Shown piece by piece: positions 10,403 to 19,476 of a DNA stretch of 56,970 nt. Source of the DNA: DATDPM01 sp041498815. GTDB lineage: Bacteria; Pseudomonadota; Alphaproteobacteria; DATDPM01. Every line of letters starts with the position of its first letter. Positions within the stretch are counted from its first letter, which is position 1. The stretch lies in contig JBGQJC010000010.1 in the NCBI GenBank assembly GCA_041498815.1, positions 1 to 56,970 on the forward strand. Reading direction: 5' to 3'. The position numbers were made by a program, and so were the translations under genes. The notes under the pieces were generated by a model. It saw nothing but the letters and a program-made list of their open reading frames with translations, was not told where the DNA came from and ran no database searches.

Positions 10403-11056
10403 ATGAGTCTGTTCGAGGGAAAGAATCTCCTCTGCGTCCGCGGCGAACGCCCGGTCTTCGCCGGCCTCTCCTTCGCGCTCGATCCCGGCGACCTGGTCTT
10501 GATCACGGGCAAAAACGGCAGCGGCAAGTCGAGTTTGCTTCGCCTCATGGCCGGCCTCCTGCAGCCGGCATCTGGGAACGTGACATGGAATTTGCAATCG
10601 ATCGCCCGCGGTTCCGATGACCATCATCTGCGTTTGCATTATGTCGGGCACCTCGACGCGGTGAAGCCGGCCCTGACCGTGGGCGAAAATTTGCGCTTCT
10701 GGGCGGCGCTCTCGGGCGGACAAGAAAATGAATCGGACGTCGCGCTCGCCCGCTTCGGGCTCGCCCCGCTTGCCGGAATTCCGGCGCGCATGCTCTCCGA
10801 AGGCCAGAAGCGGCGCTTGGCGCTCTCGCGGTTGCTCGCCGCACCCGCGCGGCTCTGGCTGCTCGACGAGCCCACCGCGTCGCTCGATCGCGAATCGACC
10901 GCCGTTCTTGCCGAAATTTTGGCCGAGCACCGCAAAGGGGGCGGCATGGCCGCGATCGCAACCCATTCGGAGCAGGAGTTTCACGGCGCCAAGCGCCTCG
11001 ACCTCGACGCCTTTTCGGCAACGCCTTTGCTTGGTGCTTGGGATTGCGTCGCATGA
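10403..11056 (+). CDS. ccmA: Heme exporter ATP-binding protein CcmA
   Basis: The 217-residue ABC ATPase powers the CcmABCD complex, which releases holo-CcmE for cytochrome c maturation. It has Walker A GKNGSGKSS (36-44), a signature motif LSEGQKRRLALSRLL, and Walker B RLWLLDEPTASLD. The ATG at 10403 follows an AAGGGAA ribosome-binding site. An earlier in-frame ATG at 10340 would start in the terminator tract and is unlikely. Its stop overlaps the ccmB start (ATGA). It is the first gene of a nine-gene ccm operon. Confidence 0.95.
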   Translation: MSLFEGKNLLCVRGERPVFAGLSFALDPGDLVLITGKNGSGKSSLLRLMAGLLQPASGNVTWNLQSIARGSDDHHLRLHYVGHLDAVKPALTVGENLRFWAALSGGQENESDVALARFGLAPLAGIPARMLSEGQKRRLALSRLLAAPARLWLLDEPTASLDRESTAVLAEILAEHRKGGGMAAIATHSEQEFHGAKRLDLDAFSATPLLGAWDCVA

Positions 11057-11718
11057 GCCGATTTGCGCTCATCGTCGCGCGCGAGCTTCGCGTAGCACTT
11101 CGCCAAGGCGGGGACGCCATGCTTGCCGTCGCGTTCTTCGTGATCGCGGCGGCGCTGTTTCCCTTGGGCGTCGGCCCCGAATCCGATTTGCTGCTGCGCA
11201 TTTCGGGCGGCGTCATCTGGGTCACCGCGCTCCTGGCCGCGATGCTTTCGCTGGAGCGCCTGTTCCAAGCGGATTATGACGACGGCAGCCTGGATCTTTT
11301 GGCGCTTTCGCCGTTGCCGCTCGAGGCCGTAGTGCTCGCAAAATCTCTCGCCAATTGGTTGCTGTCCGGCCTGCCGCTCGTCGCCGCCGCTCCGGTGCTG
11401 GCGCTTCTTCTGCATATGAAGGCGGACGGTTTCGGCGCTTTGATCGCGGCAATGATGCTCGGCACGCCGGCGCTTTCTCTGGTGGGCACGGTGGGCGCGG
11501 CGCTTACCGTGGGGGCTCGCCGCGGCGGCGTCCTGCTTTCGCTCCTGGTGCTCCCGATCTATGTGCCGGTGTTGATTTTCGGGGTCGGGGCGGTGGATGC
11601 GGCGCTCTCGGGCCGTGAAGTGAGGGCGGAGCTTCTGGTACTCGGCGGCCTGCTTTTGGGGGCGCTGGCGCTCGCTCCCTTCGCCGCCGCCGCCGCCTTG
11701 CGCCAAACCCTTGAATAG
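11053..11718 (+). CDS. ccmB: Heme exporter protein CcmB
   Basis: The 221-residue integral membrane protein has about six hydrophobic helices, with no catalytic motifs of its own. The N-terminus FALIVARELRVALRQGGDA is typical of CcmB. The ATG at 11053 overlaps the ccmA stop, which implies translational coupling. With CcmA and CcmC it forms the ABC-type module of System I cytochrome c biogenesis in the inner membrane. Confidence 0.95.
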   Translation: MSRFALIVARELRVALRQGGDAMLAVAFFVIAAALFPLGVGPESDLLLRISGGVIWVTALLAAMLSLERLFQADYDDGSLDLLALSPLPLEAVVLAKSLANWLLSGLPLVAAAPVLALLLHMKADGFGALIAAMMLGTPALSLVGTVGAALTVGARRGGVLLSLLVLPIYVPVLIFGVGAVDAALSGREVRAELLVLGGLLLGALALAPFAAAAALRQTLE

Positions 11719-11733
11719 CCTAGATCAACCGTG

Positions 11734-12489
11734 ATGCATCGATTCGCCAATCCCGCCCGGTTCCAGCGAGTTAGCGCGGCAATCCTGCCCTGGGCCGCTG
11801 GCCTCGCCGCGGGGCTGATCGCGGCCGGCCTCTATTACGGATTATTCGCATCGCCGCCCGATTATCAGCAGGGCGAATCGGTGCGGATTATGTACGTTCA
11901 CGTTCCCGCCGCGTGGATGGCGCTCTTCGTCTACGCCGTGCTCGCGGGCGCAAGCGCCGTGGCGCTGGTCTGGAAATTTCCGCTCGCCCATGTCGCGGCC
12001 AAGGCCAGCTCGCCGATCGGCGCGTGCTTCACCTTCGTAGCACTTGCCACCGGCTCGCTCTGGGGCAAGCCGATGTGGGGAACCTGGTGGGTGTGGGACG
12101 CGCGCCTCACTTCGGTCTTGATTCTCTTCTTTCTCTATCTCGGCCACATGGCGCTGCTGAACGCTTTCGAAGATTCCTCGCGCGGCGAACGCGCGGGCGC
12201 CGTACTCGCACTCGTCGGCATCGTCAATCTTCCGATCATCAAATTCTCGGTCGATTGGTGGAACACGCTTCATCAGCCGGCCAGCGTGTTCCGCATCGGC
12301 GGGCCGACGATCGATCCCGCCATGCTGCGGCCGCTCTTCCTCATGGGCCTCGGCTTCACCGCTTATTTCGTCACGGTATTGATCTTGCGCATGCGCGCCG
12401 AATTGCTGGCGCGCAAGATTCGCGCGCTTCGCATGGCCCGTGTCCAAAACGAGCCCGCGTTGCGCACGGCACCCGGCCGGACGGTATAA
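11734..12489 (+). CDS. ccmC: Heme exporter/handling protein CcmC
   Basis: The 251-residue six-helix membrane protein is of the heme-handling family. The tryptophan-rich periplasmic loop GTWWVWDARLTSVLILFFLY is the WWD heme-binding motif that presents heme to CcmE. Nearby sequence YVHVPAAWMA carries one of the flanking His ligands, and WWNTLHQPASV carries the other. A GTG three bases upstream of the ATG is also possible. It sits 15 bases after ccmB in the operon. Confidence 0.96.
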   Translation: MHRFANPARFQRVSAAILPWAAGLAAGLIAAGLYYGLFASPPDYQQGESVRIMYVHVPAAWMALFVYAVLAGASAVALVWKFPLAHVAAKASSPIGACFTFVALATGSLWGKPMWGTWWVWDARLTSVLILFFLYLGHMALLNAFEDSSRGERAGAVLALVGIVNLPIIKFSVDWWNTLHQPASVFRIGGPTIDPAMLRPLFLMGLGFTAYFVTVLILRMRAELLARKIRALRMARVQNEPALRTAPGRTV

Positions 12490-12495
12490 GATTTC

Positions 12496-12681
12496 ATGGA
12501 CCGCATTTCGCAGTTTCTCGTCATGGGCGGTTACGCGGGTTTCATTTGGCCCGCGCTCGGAATTGCGGCCGCCGTGCTCGCCGGTTTGCTCGTTCAGACG
12601 CTGCGAACCTTACGCGCCCGGGAATCGGAGATTGCTTCGATCGGCGGGGATGATCGGGCAAATCCGGAACCCGGGCGATGA
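12496..12681 (+). CDS. ccmD: Heme exporter protein CcmD
   Basis: The 61-residue protein has one membrane helix (FIWPALGIAAAVLAGLLVQ) followed by a charged cytoplasmic tail (RTLRARESEIASI). CcmD is needed to release heme-loaded CcmE from CcmC. The gene lies in the expected slot between ccmC and ccmE, and its stop overlaps the ccmE start (ATGA). Size and topology fit CcmD well; sequence conservation in this family is low. Confidence 0.9.
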   Translation: MDRISQFLVMGGYAGFIWPALGIAAAVLAGLLVQTLRTLRARESEIASIGGDDRANPEPGR

Positions 12682-13133
12682 CGCGCAAGCGCCAGCGGCT
12701 TTACATTCTGCTCGCCGCCATGCTGGCGCTGGCCGGAAGCGCCGCGCTCATACTATCGTCCTTTCGCGAGAACCTCGTCTTCTTCTACACGCCGACCGAG
12801 GCACTGGCAAAATCCCTCGCGCCCGATGCCAAGATCCGCATCGGCGGGCTGGTCGAGAACGGAACCGTGGTGAAGACCGGAGACGCCGTGACATTCCGCA
12901 TCACCGATCTCAAGAATGAGATTGCCGTTTCCTACCGGGGCGCGCTTCCCGATCTCTTTCGCGAAGGCCAGGGCGTGGTGGCGGAAGGCTCGCTTCGCGG
13001 CGGCAGGTTCGAGGCGGTCGAAATCCTGGCCAAGCACGACGAGCGCTATATGCCCCCCGAGGTCGCGGCGGCCCTGAAGAAATCGGGGCGGTGGCGCGGC
13101 GGCGATCAACCCGCTAAACCGGGCCCGCCATGA
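12678..13133 (+). CDS. ccmE: Cytochrome c maturation heme chaperone CcmE
   Basis: The 151-residue periplasmic heme chaperone is held by an N-terminal membrane anchor (residues about 8-28). The OB-fold part includes IRIGGLVENGTVV and FRITDLKNEIAVSY. The covalent heme-binding His is His120 in AKHDERYMP, with Tyr124 as the axial ligand, so the H-type motif is intact. The start overlaps ccmD and the stop overlaps ccmF. Confidence 0.96.
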   Translation: MTRKRQRLYILLAAMLALAGSAALILSSFRENLVFFYTPTEALAKSLAPDAKIRIGGLVENGTVVKTGDAVTFRITDLKNEIAVSYRGALPDLFREGQGVVAEGSLRGGRFEAVEILAKHDERYMPPEVAAALKKSGRWRGGDQPAKPGPP

Positions 13134-15112
13134 TCGCCGAAATCGGCCATTTCGCCCTGGGCCTCGCCCTCGTGCTTGCCTGCGCCCAAGCCTTCTTTCC
13201 GCTGGTGGGCGCCGCGCGCGCCAACACGCTTTGGATGAATGTCGCCGAGCCCGCCGCCGTCGGAGGGTTCGCCTTTGTCGCGACCGCTTTCAGCTGCCTT
13301 GCTTATCTTTATGTCGTTTCCGATTTTTCGGTGGCGACGGTTGCGTCGAATTCGAACTCCCTGCTGCCGTTGCTCTATAAGGTGTCCGGCACCTGGGGCA
13401 ATCACGAAGGCTCCATGGTGCTGTGGGTTTTGATTCTTTCCCTGTTCGGGATGTCGGTCGCGGTATTCGGCGCCAATTTGCCCCAGGGGCTTCGCGCCCG
13501 CGTGCTCTCGGTTCAGGGCATGATCGCCGCCGGATTCCTGCTCTTTATTCTGCTGACCTCGAATCCGTTCCTGCGCCTGCTGCCGGTCCCGGAAGACGGC
13601 CGCGATTTGAACCCCCTGCTGCAGGACCCCGGTCTCGCCTTCCATCCCCCGTTTCTTTATCTCGGTTACGTCGGTTTCTCGATGGCGTTTTCCTTTGCCA
13701 TTGCCGCGCTCATCGAGGGGCGGGTGGACGCCGCTTGGGCGCGCTGGGTGCGGCCGTGGACGCTCGCCGCCTGGTGCTTTCTGACACTCGGCATCGCCAT
13801 GGGAAGCTGGTGGTCCTATTACACGCTGGGCTGGGGCGGATGGTGGGCCTGGGACCCGGTCGAGAACGCCTCGTTCATGCCGTGGCTTGCGGGCACAGCA
13901 CTTCTGCATTCCGCGATCGTGACCGAAAAGCGCGATGCCTTGAAAACCTGGACCATTTTGTTGGCGATCCTGACCTTTTCGCTCAGCCTCATCGGCACGT
14001 TCTTGGTGCGCTCGGGAGTCTTGAGCTCGGTCCATTCCTTCGCCAACGATCCCGCGCGCGGGTTGTTCATCCTGTTCCTGCTGGCGATCACCATCGGCGG
14101 GTCGCTCATTCTCTTTGCGCTGCGCGCTCCGCGCCTCAAGGGCGGCGGGCTGTTTGCGCCCATGAGCCGCGAAGGGGCGTTGATCTTCAACAATTTCCTG
14201 CTTGCGGTCGGGGCCGCGACCGTTTTCCTCGGCACGCTTTATCCCCTCTTCCTCGATGCCATCGGCGGCGACAAGGTTTCGGTCGGCCCACCCTATTTCA
14301 ACGCCACCTTCATTCCGATCATGATCCCGCTCGTCCTCGTCATGGGGATCGGGCCGCTCTTGTCGTGGAAGCGCGCCGATGTCGAAGGCGCGCTCGGCCG
14401 CCTGAAATTCGCCGCCGCGATCGCGGCAATTGCAGCACTCGCCGTCTTCGCGCTCGCCGCCCGCGCCTCGCCGTTTGCCTATGTCGGCATCGCGCTCGGC
14501 GTCTGGCTGTTCATCGCCGCGCTGGTCGAATTTTCGGATCGGATCAAGCTTTTCCGCGCCCCGTTCATGGAAAGCCTGCAACGCGCCGTCCGTCTTCCCC
14601 GCGCCGCACTCGGCATGACATTGGCCCATGCCGGGCTTGCGATCGCCATCTTCGGCATGACGGCATCGGTTGCCTGGCGGATCGAGCGCATCCAAGTCAT
14701 GCATCCGGGAGAAACAATCGCGCTTGCGGGCTACGCCATCACCCTCGATGACGTGACGCAGGTGCAAGGCCCGAATTACACCGCCGATCGCGCCAAGCTG
14801 ACCGTCACGAAAGACGGGGCTCCCGTTGCGGTGATGGAGCCGGAAAAGCGTCTCTATACGGTGCAAGGCATGCCGATCACCGATGCCGCGATCCGCACCA
14901 ACGGGCTTTTCGATCTTTACGCCACGTTGGGCGATCCGACCGAGGACGGCGGATGGGTCACAAGACTGTATTTCAATCCGCTCGTGCCCTGGCTCTTCGG
15001 CGGCGTGGTCGTCATGTTCGCGGGCGGCCTCGTGTCCTTAAGCGACCGCCGCTACCGGGTGGGCGCGCCGGCAAAGCCCCGGGCCGCCGCAACCGGCAAG
15101 GCCCCGGCCTGA
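13130..15112 (+). CDS. ccmF: Heme lyase subunit CcmF
   Basis: The 660-residue polytopic membrane protein attaches heme to apocytochrome c together with CcmH and CcmI. The WWD motif is in GWGGWWAWDPVENASFMPWL. GTWGNHEGSMVLWVLIL and DPGLAFHPPFLYLGYVGFSM hold conserved His residues for the b-type heme. Length is normal for the family, and the C-terminal region holds the large periplasmic domain and a last helix. It is coupled to ccmE by an ATGA overlap. Confidence 0.97.
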   Translation: MIAEIGHFALGLALVLACAQAFFPLVGAARANTLWMNVAEPAAVGGFAFVATAFSCLAYLYVVSDFSVATVASNSNSLLPLLYKVSGTWGNHEGSMVLWVLILSLFGMSVAVFGANLPQGLRARVLSVQGMIAAGFLLFILLTSNPFLRLLPVPEDGRDLNPLLQDPGLAFHPPFLYLGYVGFSMAFSFAIAALIEGRVDAAWARWVRPWTLAAWCFLTLGIAMGSWWSYYTLGWGGWWAWDPVENASFMPWLAGTALLHSAIVTEKRDALKTWTILLAILTFSLSLIGTFLVRSGVLSSVHSFANDPARGLFILFLLAITIGGSLILFALRAPRLKGGGLFAPMSREGALIFNNFLLAVGAATVFLGTLYPLFLDAIGGDKVSVGPPYFNATFIPIMIPLVLVMGIGPLLSWKRADVEGALGRLKFAAAIAAIAALAVFALAARASPFAYVGIALGVWLFIAALVEFSDRIKLFRAPFMESLQRAVRLPRAALGMTLAHAGLAIAIFGMTASVAWRIERIQVMHPGETIALAGYAITLDDVTQVQGPNYTADRAKLTVTKDGAPVAVMEPEKRLYTVQGMPITDAAIRTNGLFDLYATLGDPTEDGGWVTRLYFNPLVPWLFGGVVVMFAGGLVSLSDRRYRVGAPAKPRAAATGKAPA

Positions 15113-15118
15113 ATCGCG

Positions 15119-15658
15119 ATGCGCCTCAAGTTCTTTCTGCCGCTCGTCCTCTTTGCCGCACTCGTCGTGGTCTTCTTTTCCGGTTTGTGGCGCAATCCGG
15201 AAGAGCTTCCCTCCGCCTTGATCGGGAAGCCCGCGCCTGAGTTCGATCTTCCCCCGCTGCCGCTGCCCGAAAAAGATTCGCGCCCCGGCCTCAAGACCTC
15301 GGATTTGAGCGGCGCGCCCGGCCTCGTCAACGTGTTCGCGTCCTGGTGCATCCCCTGCAAGGCCGAGCATCCGTTGCTGTTGCGACTATCTCAAAGCGGC
15401 GCGGTTCCGATCTATGGCATCAACTACAAGGACAAGCCCGACGACGCCGTGAATTGGCTGCAGGAACTCGGCAATCCCTACATGCGGATCGGGGCGGATT
15501 CCGACGGGCGGGTCGGTATCGACTGGGGAGTTTACGGGGTGCCGGAAACTTTCGTCGTCGATTCCTCGGGAATCATCCGTTACCGCCATGTCGGCCCCCT
15601 CACCTCGCGCGATCTCGACGAGGCGATACTTCCCCTCTTGAAAAGCTTGAAACAATGA
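15119..15658 (+). CDS. ccmG: Periplasmic thiol:disulfide oxidoreductase CcmG/DsbE
   Basis: The 179-residue protein is a membrane-anchored thioredoxin-fold reductase that keeps the apocytochrome CXXCH cysteines reduced. The N-terminal anchor is FFLPLVLFAALVVVFFSGL and the active site is WCIPC (Cys77 and Cys80). LIGKPAPEFDLP and YGVPETFVVDSSG (with the cis-Pro loop GVPET) are family landmarks. It lies directly between ccmF and ccmH in the operon. Confidence 0.95.
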   Translation: MRLKFFLPLVLFAALVVVFFSGLWRNPEELPSALIGKPAPEFDLPPLPLPEKDSRPGLKTSDLSGAPGLVNVFASWCIPCKAEHPLLLRLSQSGAVPIYGINYKDKPDDAVNWLQELGNPYMRIGADSDGRVGIDWGVYGVPETFVVDSSGIIRYRHVGPLTSRDLDEAILPLLKSLKQ

Positions 15659-16122
15659 CGCGCGCCGCCGTAATCGCGCTCGCTCTTCTCATGGTCGCCG
15701 GAATCGGCGCGGCGCGCGCGGTCGAGCCCGGCGAAATGCTGTCCGATCCGGTTCTCGAACAGCGCGCCCGCGACATCGGCCGGCATCTGCGCTGCCTCGT
15801 GTGCCAGAATCAATCGATCGACGAATCGAAAGCCGATCTCGCCCGCGATTTGCGGATTCTGGTGCGTGAGCGTCTCAAGGCCGGCGATACCGATCGGCAG
15901 GCAATGGATTTCATTACCGCCCGCTACGGCGATTTCGTGCTCTTGAGGCCCCCGGTCAACGAACAGACGCTGCCGCTTTGGCTGGGGCCGTTCACGCTCA
16001 TTTTTCTCGGACTCGCCGCGATCGCTTTTTATTTTTGGCGCCGGCCGCGCGCCGGCCCGCCGCCGCTGACGGCCGCCGAGCGCAAGCGGCTGGACGAACT
16101 GCTCCGCGACAAGACGCCATGA
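15655..16122 (+). CDS. ccmH: Cytochrome c maturation protein CcmH (CycL)
   Basis: The 155-residue protein has a cleavable signal sequence (ending near AARAVEP), a short periplasmic domain with the redox motif LRCLVCQNQSI (Cys47 and Cys50), and one C-terminal membrane helix (WLGPFTLIFLGLAAIAFYF). It delivers reduced apocytochrome to CcmF. The ATG at 15655 overlaps the ccmG stop. Unlike E. coli CcmH, it has no fused TPR part; that function is the separate ccmI gene. Confidence 0.95.
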   Translation: MTRAAVIALALLMVAGIGAARAVEPGEMLSDPVLEQRARDIGRHLRCLVCQNQSIDESKADLARDLRILVRERLKAGDTDRQAMDFITARYGDFVLLRPPVNEQTLPLWLGPFTLIFLGLAAIAFYFWRRPRAGPPPLTAAERKRLDELLRDKTP

Positions 16123-16129
16123 GACCTTC

Positions 16130-17089
16130 ATGAATCTTTGGATCGTCATCGCGGCGATGACGGTGGTGGCCGCGGCAATTCTTCTTTTGCCGCTGGTCCG
16201 GCGCCGTACCGGTGCGCCTAGGTCCGCCTTCGATCTCGCCGTCTATCGCGATCAGTTGGCGGAGCTGGCGCGGGACGAGGCGCGGGGGTTGCTCGCCGGC
16301 GACGAGGCCGCGGCCGCCCGGCTCGAAATCGAACGGCGGATTCTGGCAACCGGTTCAAGCGAGCCACCGGCTCGTCCCGGATCGAGGCGCGCGCGCATAA
16401 CCCTGATGCTGGTCGCGGTGCTCGGCCCCTTGGCCGCGATCGCATTGTATCTCGATCAGGGCGCGCCGCGCATGCCGGGGCATCCCTTCGCCGAGCGCGC
16501 AAAGACGCCGTCAACGCCCGAGGCCAACGAGGCGAAAATAGCCGCCATGGTCGCCAAGCTCGCCGAAAGGCTGAATAATGCCCCCGGCGATCTCGACGGC
16601 TGGACGCTCTTGGGGCGCTCCTACATGGCGCTCGCCCGCTATGACGAGGCCGCCGCCGCCTTCACCCATGCCGCCTCGCTCAATCCCACGGATGCAAGCT
16701 TGCAAGCCGGCCAAGGCGAAGCGCTCGTCTTCGCCGCCAAGGGGATCGTGACGCCCGCGGCGCGCGACGTCTTCGAGGCGGCGCTGGCCATCGATCCCAA
16801 GGAACCGCGCTCGCGCTTTTATTCGGGCCTCGCCAGCATCCAAGCCGGAGAGCCGAAAGCCGCCCTTGCCGCCTGGGAGGCCCTGGCCGCGGAAGGGCCG
16901 GCGGATGCGCCTTGGCTGCCGGAATTGAATCGCCAGATCGCGAAGCTCAAGGAATCCTTGGCGGGCGAATCGAAAGAGACGCCGGAAAAATCCCCGCCGA
17001 ATAAATCCTCGGACTCCGCGCCGCGGCGTGACGCGCCCCCCGAAGCGCCCCCCGAAGCGCCCCCCGAGGCGCCCCCCGAGGCGCCCTAA
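16130..17089 (+). CDS. ccmI: Cytochrome c biogenesis TPR protein CcmI (CycH)
   Basis: The 319-residue protein has two N-terminal membrane helices (about 4-24 and 88-108) flanking a cytoplasmic segment FDLAVYRDQLAELARDEARG, the family hallmark. A periplasmic TPR region follows (LDGWTLLGRSYMALARYDEA, DPKEPRSRFYSGLASIQAGE) and binds apocytochrome c C-termini. The protein ends in a low-complexity Pro-Pro-Glu-Ala tail encoded by four 12-bp repeats. It closes the ccm operon and overlaps the convergent pabC end by 4 bp. Confidence 0.93.
   Translation: MNLWIVIAAMTVVAAAILLLPLVRRRTGAPRSAFDLAVYRDQLAELARDEARGLLAGDEAAAARLEIERRILATGSSEPPARPGSRRARITLMLVAVLGPLAAIALYLDQGAPRMPGHPFAERAKTPSTPEANEAKIAAMVAKLAERLNNAPGDLDGWTLLGRSYMALARYDEAAAAFTHAASLNPTDASLQAGQGEALVFAAKGIVTPAARDVFEAALAIDPKEPRSRFYSGLASIQAGEPKAALAAWEALAAEGPADAPWLPELNRQIAKLKESLAGESKETPEKSPPNKSSDSAPRRDAPPEAPPEAPPEAPPEAP
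17033..17080 (+). repeat. Four tandem 12-bp repeats at the 3' end of ccmI
   Basis: The unit GCGCCCCCCGAA (two copies) or GCGCCCCCCGAG (two copies) repeats four times and encodes Ala-Pro-Pro-Glu. The run ends six bases before the ccmI stop. The pattern fits replication slippage at the gene end; a function for the tail is not implied. Confidence 0.9.
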
Positions 17090-17931
17090 GTCCCCGCGGC
17101 GGCGCGGTCTTTGATGAGGCGCAAGACGGCCTCCGATAACTCCGCCGTCACGCTGCCGGGGCGCAATTTGCGGTCCTTGATGGCGCGCACCGGCCAGATT
17201 CCGATGACGCTGTTGGTGACGAAGACCTCGTCCACCTGGTCCAGGTCGCTTCGCTCGATGCGGCGGACCTCGATTTCGAAGCCGAGGTTGCGGGCGATTT
17301 CCAGAATCACGGCGCGCATGATGCCGGCCACGCCGCAGCGGGTCAGATCCGGCGTATGCAGCGCGCCGTTGCGGACCAGAAACAGATTCGACATGGTGCC
17401 CTCGATAACGGCATCGGAGGTATCGCACATCAGCCCTTCCGCGGTATCCGCGTCGCTCCATTCCGAGCGGGCCAGAATTTGCTCGAGCCGGTTCAGGTGC
17501 TTGAGGCCTGCAAGCCGCGGCTGATCGGCGAGCCTCATCTCGCAGAGGTGCAGCCGCACCCCCTCGCGGGCCCAGGATTCGGGATGATCGGGCGCGGGAT
17601 AGAGGGCGACGATGCGCGACGGCGTCGCGGGTTCGGGCGGGCGGTAGCCGCGCCCGCCCTGGCCGCGGGTGACGATGATCTTGAGCACTCCGTTTGCGGC
17701 GCCCTCGCAAAGCTGCATCGCCTCGCGCCGCAGCAGGCCGTTGTCGGGCGCCGGGATCGCGAGCCGCCCGCAGCCGAAGGCGAGCCGGGCCAAGTGCCGG
17801 TCCCAGAATTCGGGCGCGCCCGCCGTGATCTTGATCGTTTCGAACAGCCCGTCGCCGTATTGAACGCCGCGGTCGGCAACCGCGATGACATCCGCCGCGG
17901 CGCCGTTGACGAGCATCGAAGTGGCGCTCAT
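17086..17931 (-). CDS. pabC: Aminodeoxychorismate lyase-like class IV aminotransferase (PabC)
   Basis: The 281-residue PLP enzyme is of fold type IV. RGVQYGDGLFETIKI is the N-terminal family motif, and LKHLNRLEQILAR contains the PLP lysine Lys144. EGTMSNLFLVRNGALHTPDL and GVAGIMRAVIL form the cofactor phosphate site. The Lys-x-Leu-Asn-Arg context matches 4-amino-4-deoxychorismate lyase, which releases pyruvate to make p-aminobenzoate for folate. Branched-chain or D-amino acid transaminases are the alternatives. The pabB neighbour seven bases upstream supports PabC. Confidence 0.88.
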   Translation of the reverse strand: MSATSMLVNGAAADVIAVADRGVQYGDGLFETIKITAGAPEFWDRHLARLAFGCGRLAIPAPDNGLLRREAMQLCEGAANGVLKIIVTRGQGGRGYRPPEPATPSRIVALYPAPDHPESWAREGVRLHLCEMRLADQPRLAGLKHLNRLEQILARSEWSDADTAEGLMCDTSDAVIEGTMSNLFLVRNGALHTPDLTRCGVAGIMRAVILEIARNLGFEIEVRRIERSDLDQVDEVFVTNSVIGIWPVRAIKDRKLRPGSVTAELSEAVLRLIKDRAAAGT

Positions 17932-17938
17932 TTCCGCC

Positions 17939-19345
17939 TCAGGTTTCGGTGACGAGGGCGAGCAGGATGGCGCCGGCCTTGGCCCGCGTCTCCTCCAGTT
18001 CCCGCTCGGGAATCGAATCGGCGACGATGCCGGCCCCGACGCGAAGCATGATCGAATCGCCCTCGCGCACGATGGTGCGGATGAGAATATTGAGGTCCAT
18101 GCCGCCGTCCCGGTTCACGTAGCCCATCGAACCGGTATAAGCCCCGCGCCCGGCCGGCTCCAATTCGGCGATGATCTCCATGCAGCGCACCTTCGGGCAT
18201 CCCGTGATGGTGCCGCCGGGAAAGATCGCGCGGATCACGTCGCCCGGCCCCACGTCCTCGTACAATTGGCCGCGGATGTTGGAAACGATGTGATGCACCT
18301 GGGCGTAGGATTCGATCACCATGCTCTCGTTGACCTTGACGCTGCCGGGCACGCACACGCGCGACAAATCGTTGCGTTCCAAATCCACGAGCATGATGTG
18401 CTCGGCGCGCTCTTTGGGATGGGCGATCAGCTCTTCCGAAAGTGCGACGTCGGTCAAGCCGCTGGTGCCGCGCGGCCGCGTGCCCGCGATCGGGCGCGTT
18501 TGAACCAGCCGGCCCTTGACCTCGACGAGACGCTCGGGAGACGAGCTGATGATCGCGCGGTCACCTAATGTGGCCAACCCCGCAAAGGGGGCGGGGTTGT
18601 GCTTGCGCAGCCGGTCGTAGAGCGCGGCGTGGCTCAGCCCGGGCCTTAAATTTCCGGTCCACACCCGCGACAGATTGACCTGGAACACGTCTCCGGCCAG
18701 CACGTAGTCGATGACCCGCCGGACGCCGCCGAGATAGATCGCGGGGTCTTCCTCGCTCAACGGACCGGCCAAGCACGGATCGTGGGAATCGTGGATCCAA
18801 TCGCCGGCGTGCGCCGCCGCCGACAGGTCGTCCGCCATGAGGTCGAGAAGGTTCTCGTTGCCGGGCTCGGCTATGAGCAACAGCCGTTCATCGTCCCGGT
18901 CGCGGATGATCGCGGCCGGGATCCGGCAGGCATGGGCGATGGGCAGCGATCCCGGGGCATGGGGAAGAACAAGTTTCGACTCGATCTCGCCCGCAAGCTC
19001 ATAGCCGGCGACGACGAACCAGCCGCCGCGAAACAGGGGCAAGCCGCGGGCCGATTCGTGCGGCAGGCGCAACTCCTCCCACCAGCCGTTGAAGGCATCG
19101 AGGAACCCGCCGGGCTTTGCGCCATGGCCGGTCAGTGCACCCTGTGCCGAAAGCTCCAAGGTTTCCCCCGGAAAGGCGAACAGGATGTCGAATCGCGCCT
19201 GGGGCGTGCCCGAGGCAGCACTTTCCAGGAAAAACGGGTACCGCCCGGGATTGCGCGCGTGCAGCGCCAAAAGATCGCACGCGCCGTCGATGCCGCGCAC
19301 CAGGCATGCCGGCTTCGCATCGGCTAAGGAAGTGGTCCGTGGCAC
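17939..19345 (-). CDS. pabB: Aminodeoxychorismate synthase component I (PabB-type, with a TrpE-like active-site Ala)
   Basis: The 468-residue chorismate-utilising enzyme shows AGDVFQVNLSRVWTG, SSSPERLVEVKGRLVQTRP, ELIAHPKERAEHIMLVDLER, FPGGTITGCPKVRCMEII and GAYTGSMGYV. I chose the GTG at 19345, preceded by GGAGGG with a 7-base spacer. A longer frame reaching 19528 would translate through the hemA terminator. The motif PIAGTRPRG has Ala287 where E. coli PabB has the catalytic Lys of PIKGT, so motif alone cannot separate it from anthranilate synthase. Adjacency to pabC argues for aminodeoxychorismate synthase. Confidence 0.85.
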   Translation of the reverse strand: MPRTTSLADAKPACLVRGIDGACDLLALHARNPGRYPFFLESAASGTPQARFDILFAFPGETLELSAQGALTGHGAKPGGFLDAFNGWWEELRLPHESARGLPLFRGGWFVVAGYELAGEIESKLVLPHAPGSLPIAHACRIPAAIIRDRDDERLLLIAEPGNENLLDLMADDLSAAAHAGDWIHDSHDPCLAGPLSEEDPAIYLGGVRRVIDYVLAGDVFQVNLSRVWTGNLRPGLSHAALYDRLRKHNPAPFAGLATLGDRAIISSSPERLVEVKGRLVQTRPIAGTRPRGTSGLTDVALSEELIAHPKERAEHIMLVDLERNDLSRVCVPGSVKVNESMVIESYAQVHHIVSNIRGQLYEDVGPGDVIRAIFPGGTITGCPKVRCMEIIAELEPAGRGAYTGSMGYVNRDGGMDLNILIRTIVREGDSIMLRVGAGIVADSIPERELEETRAKAGAILLALVTET

Positions 19346-19476
19346 TTGTGCGCCCTCCCGAAGGCCTGTCCCGGGCTTCTTGCGGCGCAGGCCTAACCGG
19401 CCAAAAAGGCTGGCCAATCTAGCCGGGGCCCTGGGGGCTTGCAATTGCTTCGGGCGGGACGCAATGGCAGGCACCC

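Noticed and set aside
13106..14866. A 586-codon minus-strand frame across ccmF
   Set aside because: It is low-complexity charged sequence antisense to a clear ccmF. Long antisense frames are common in GC-rich DNA.
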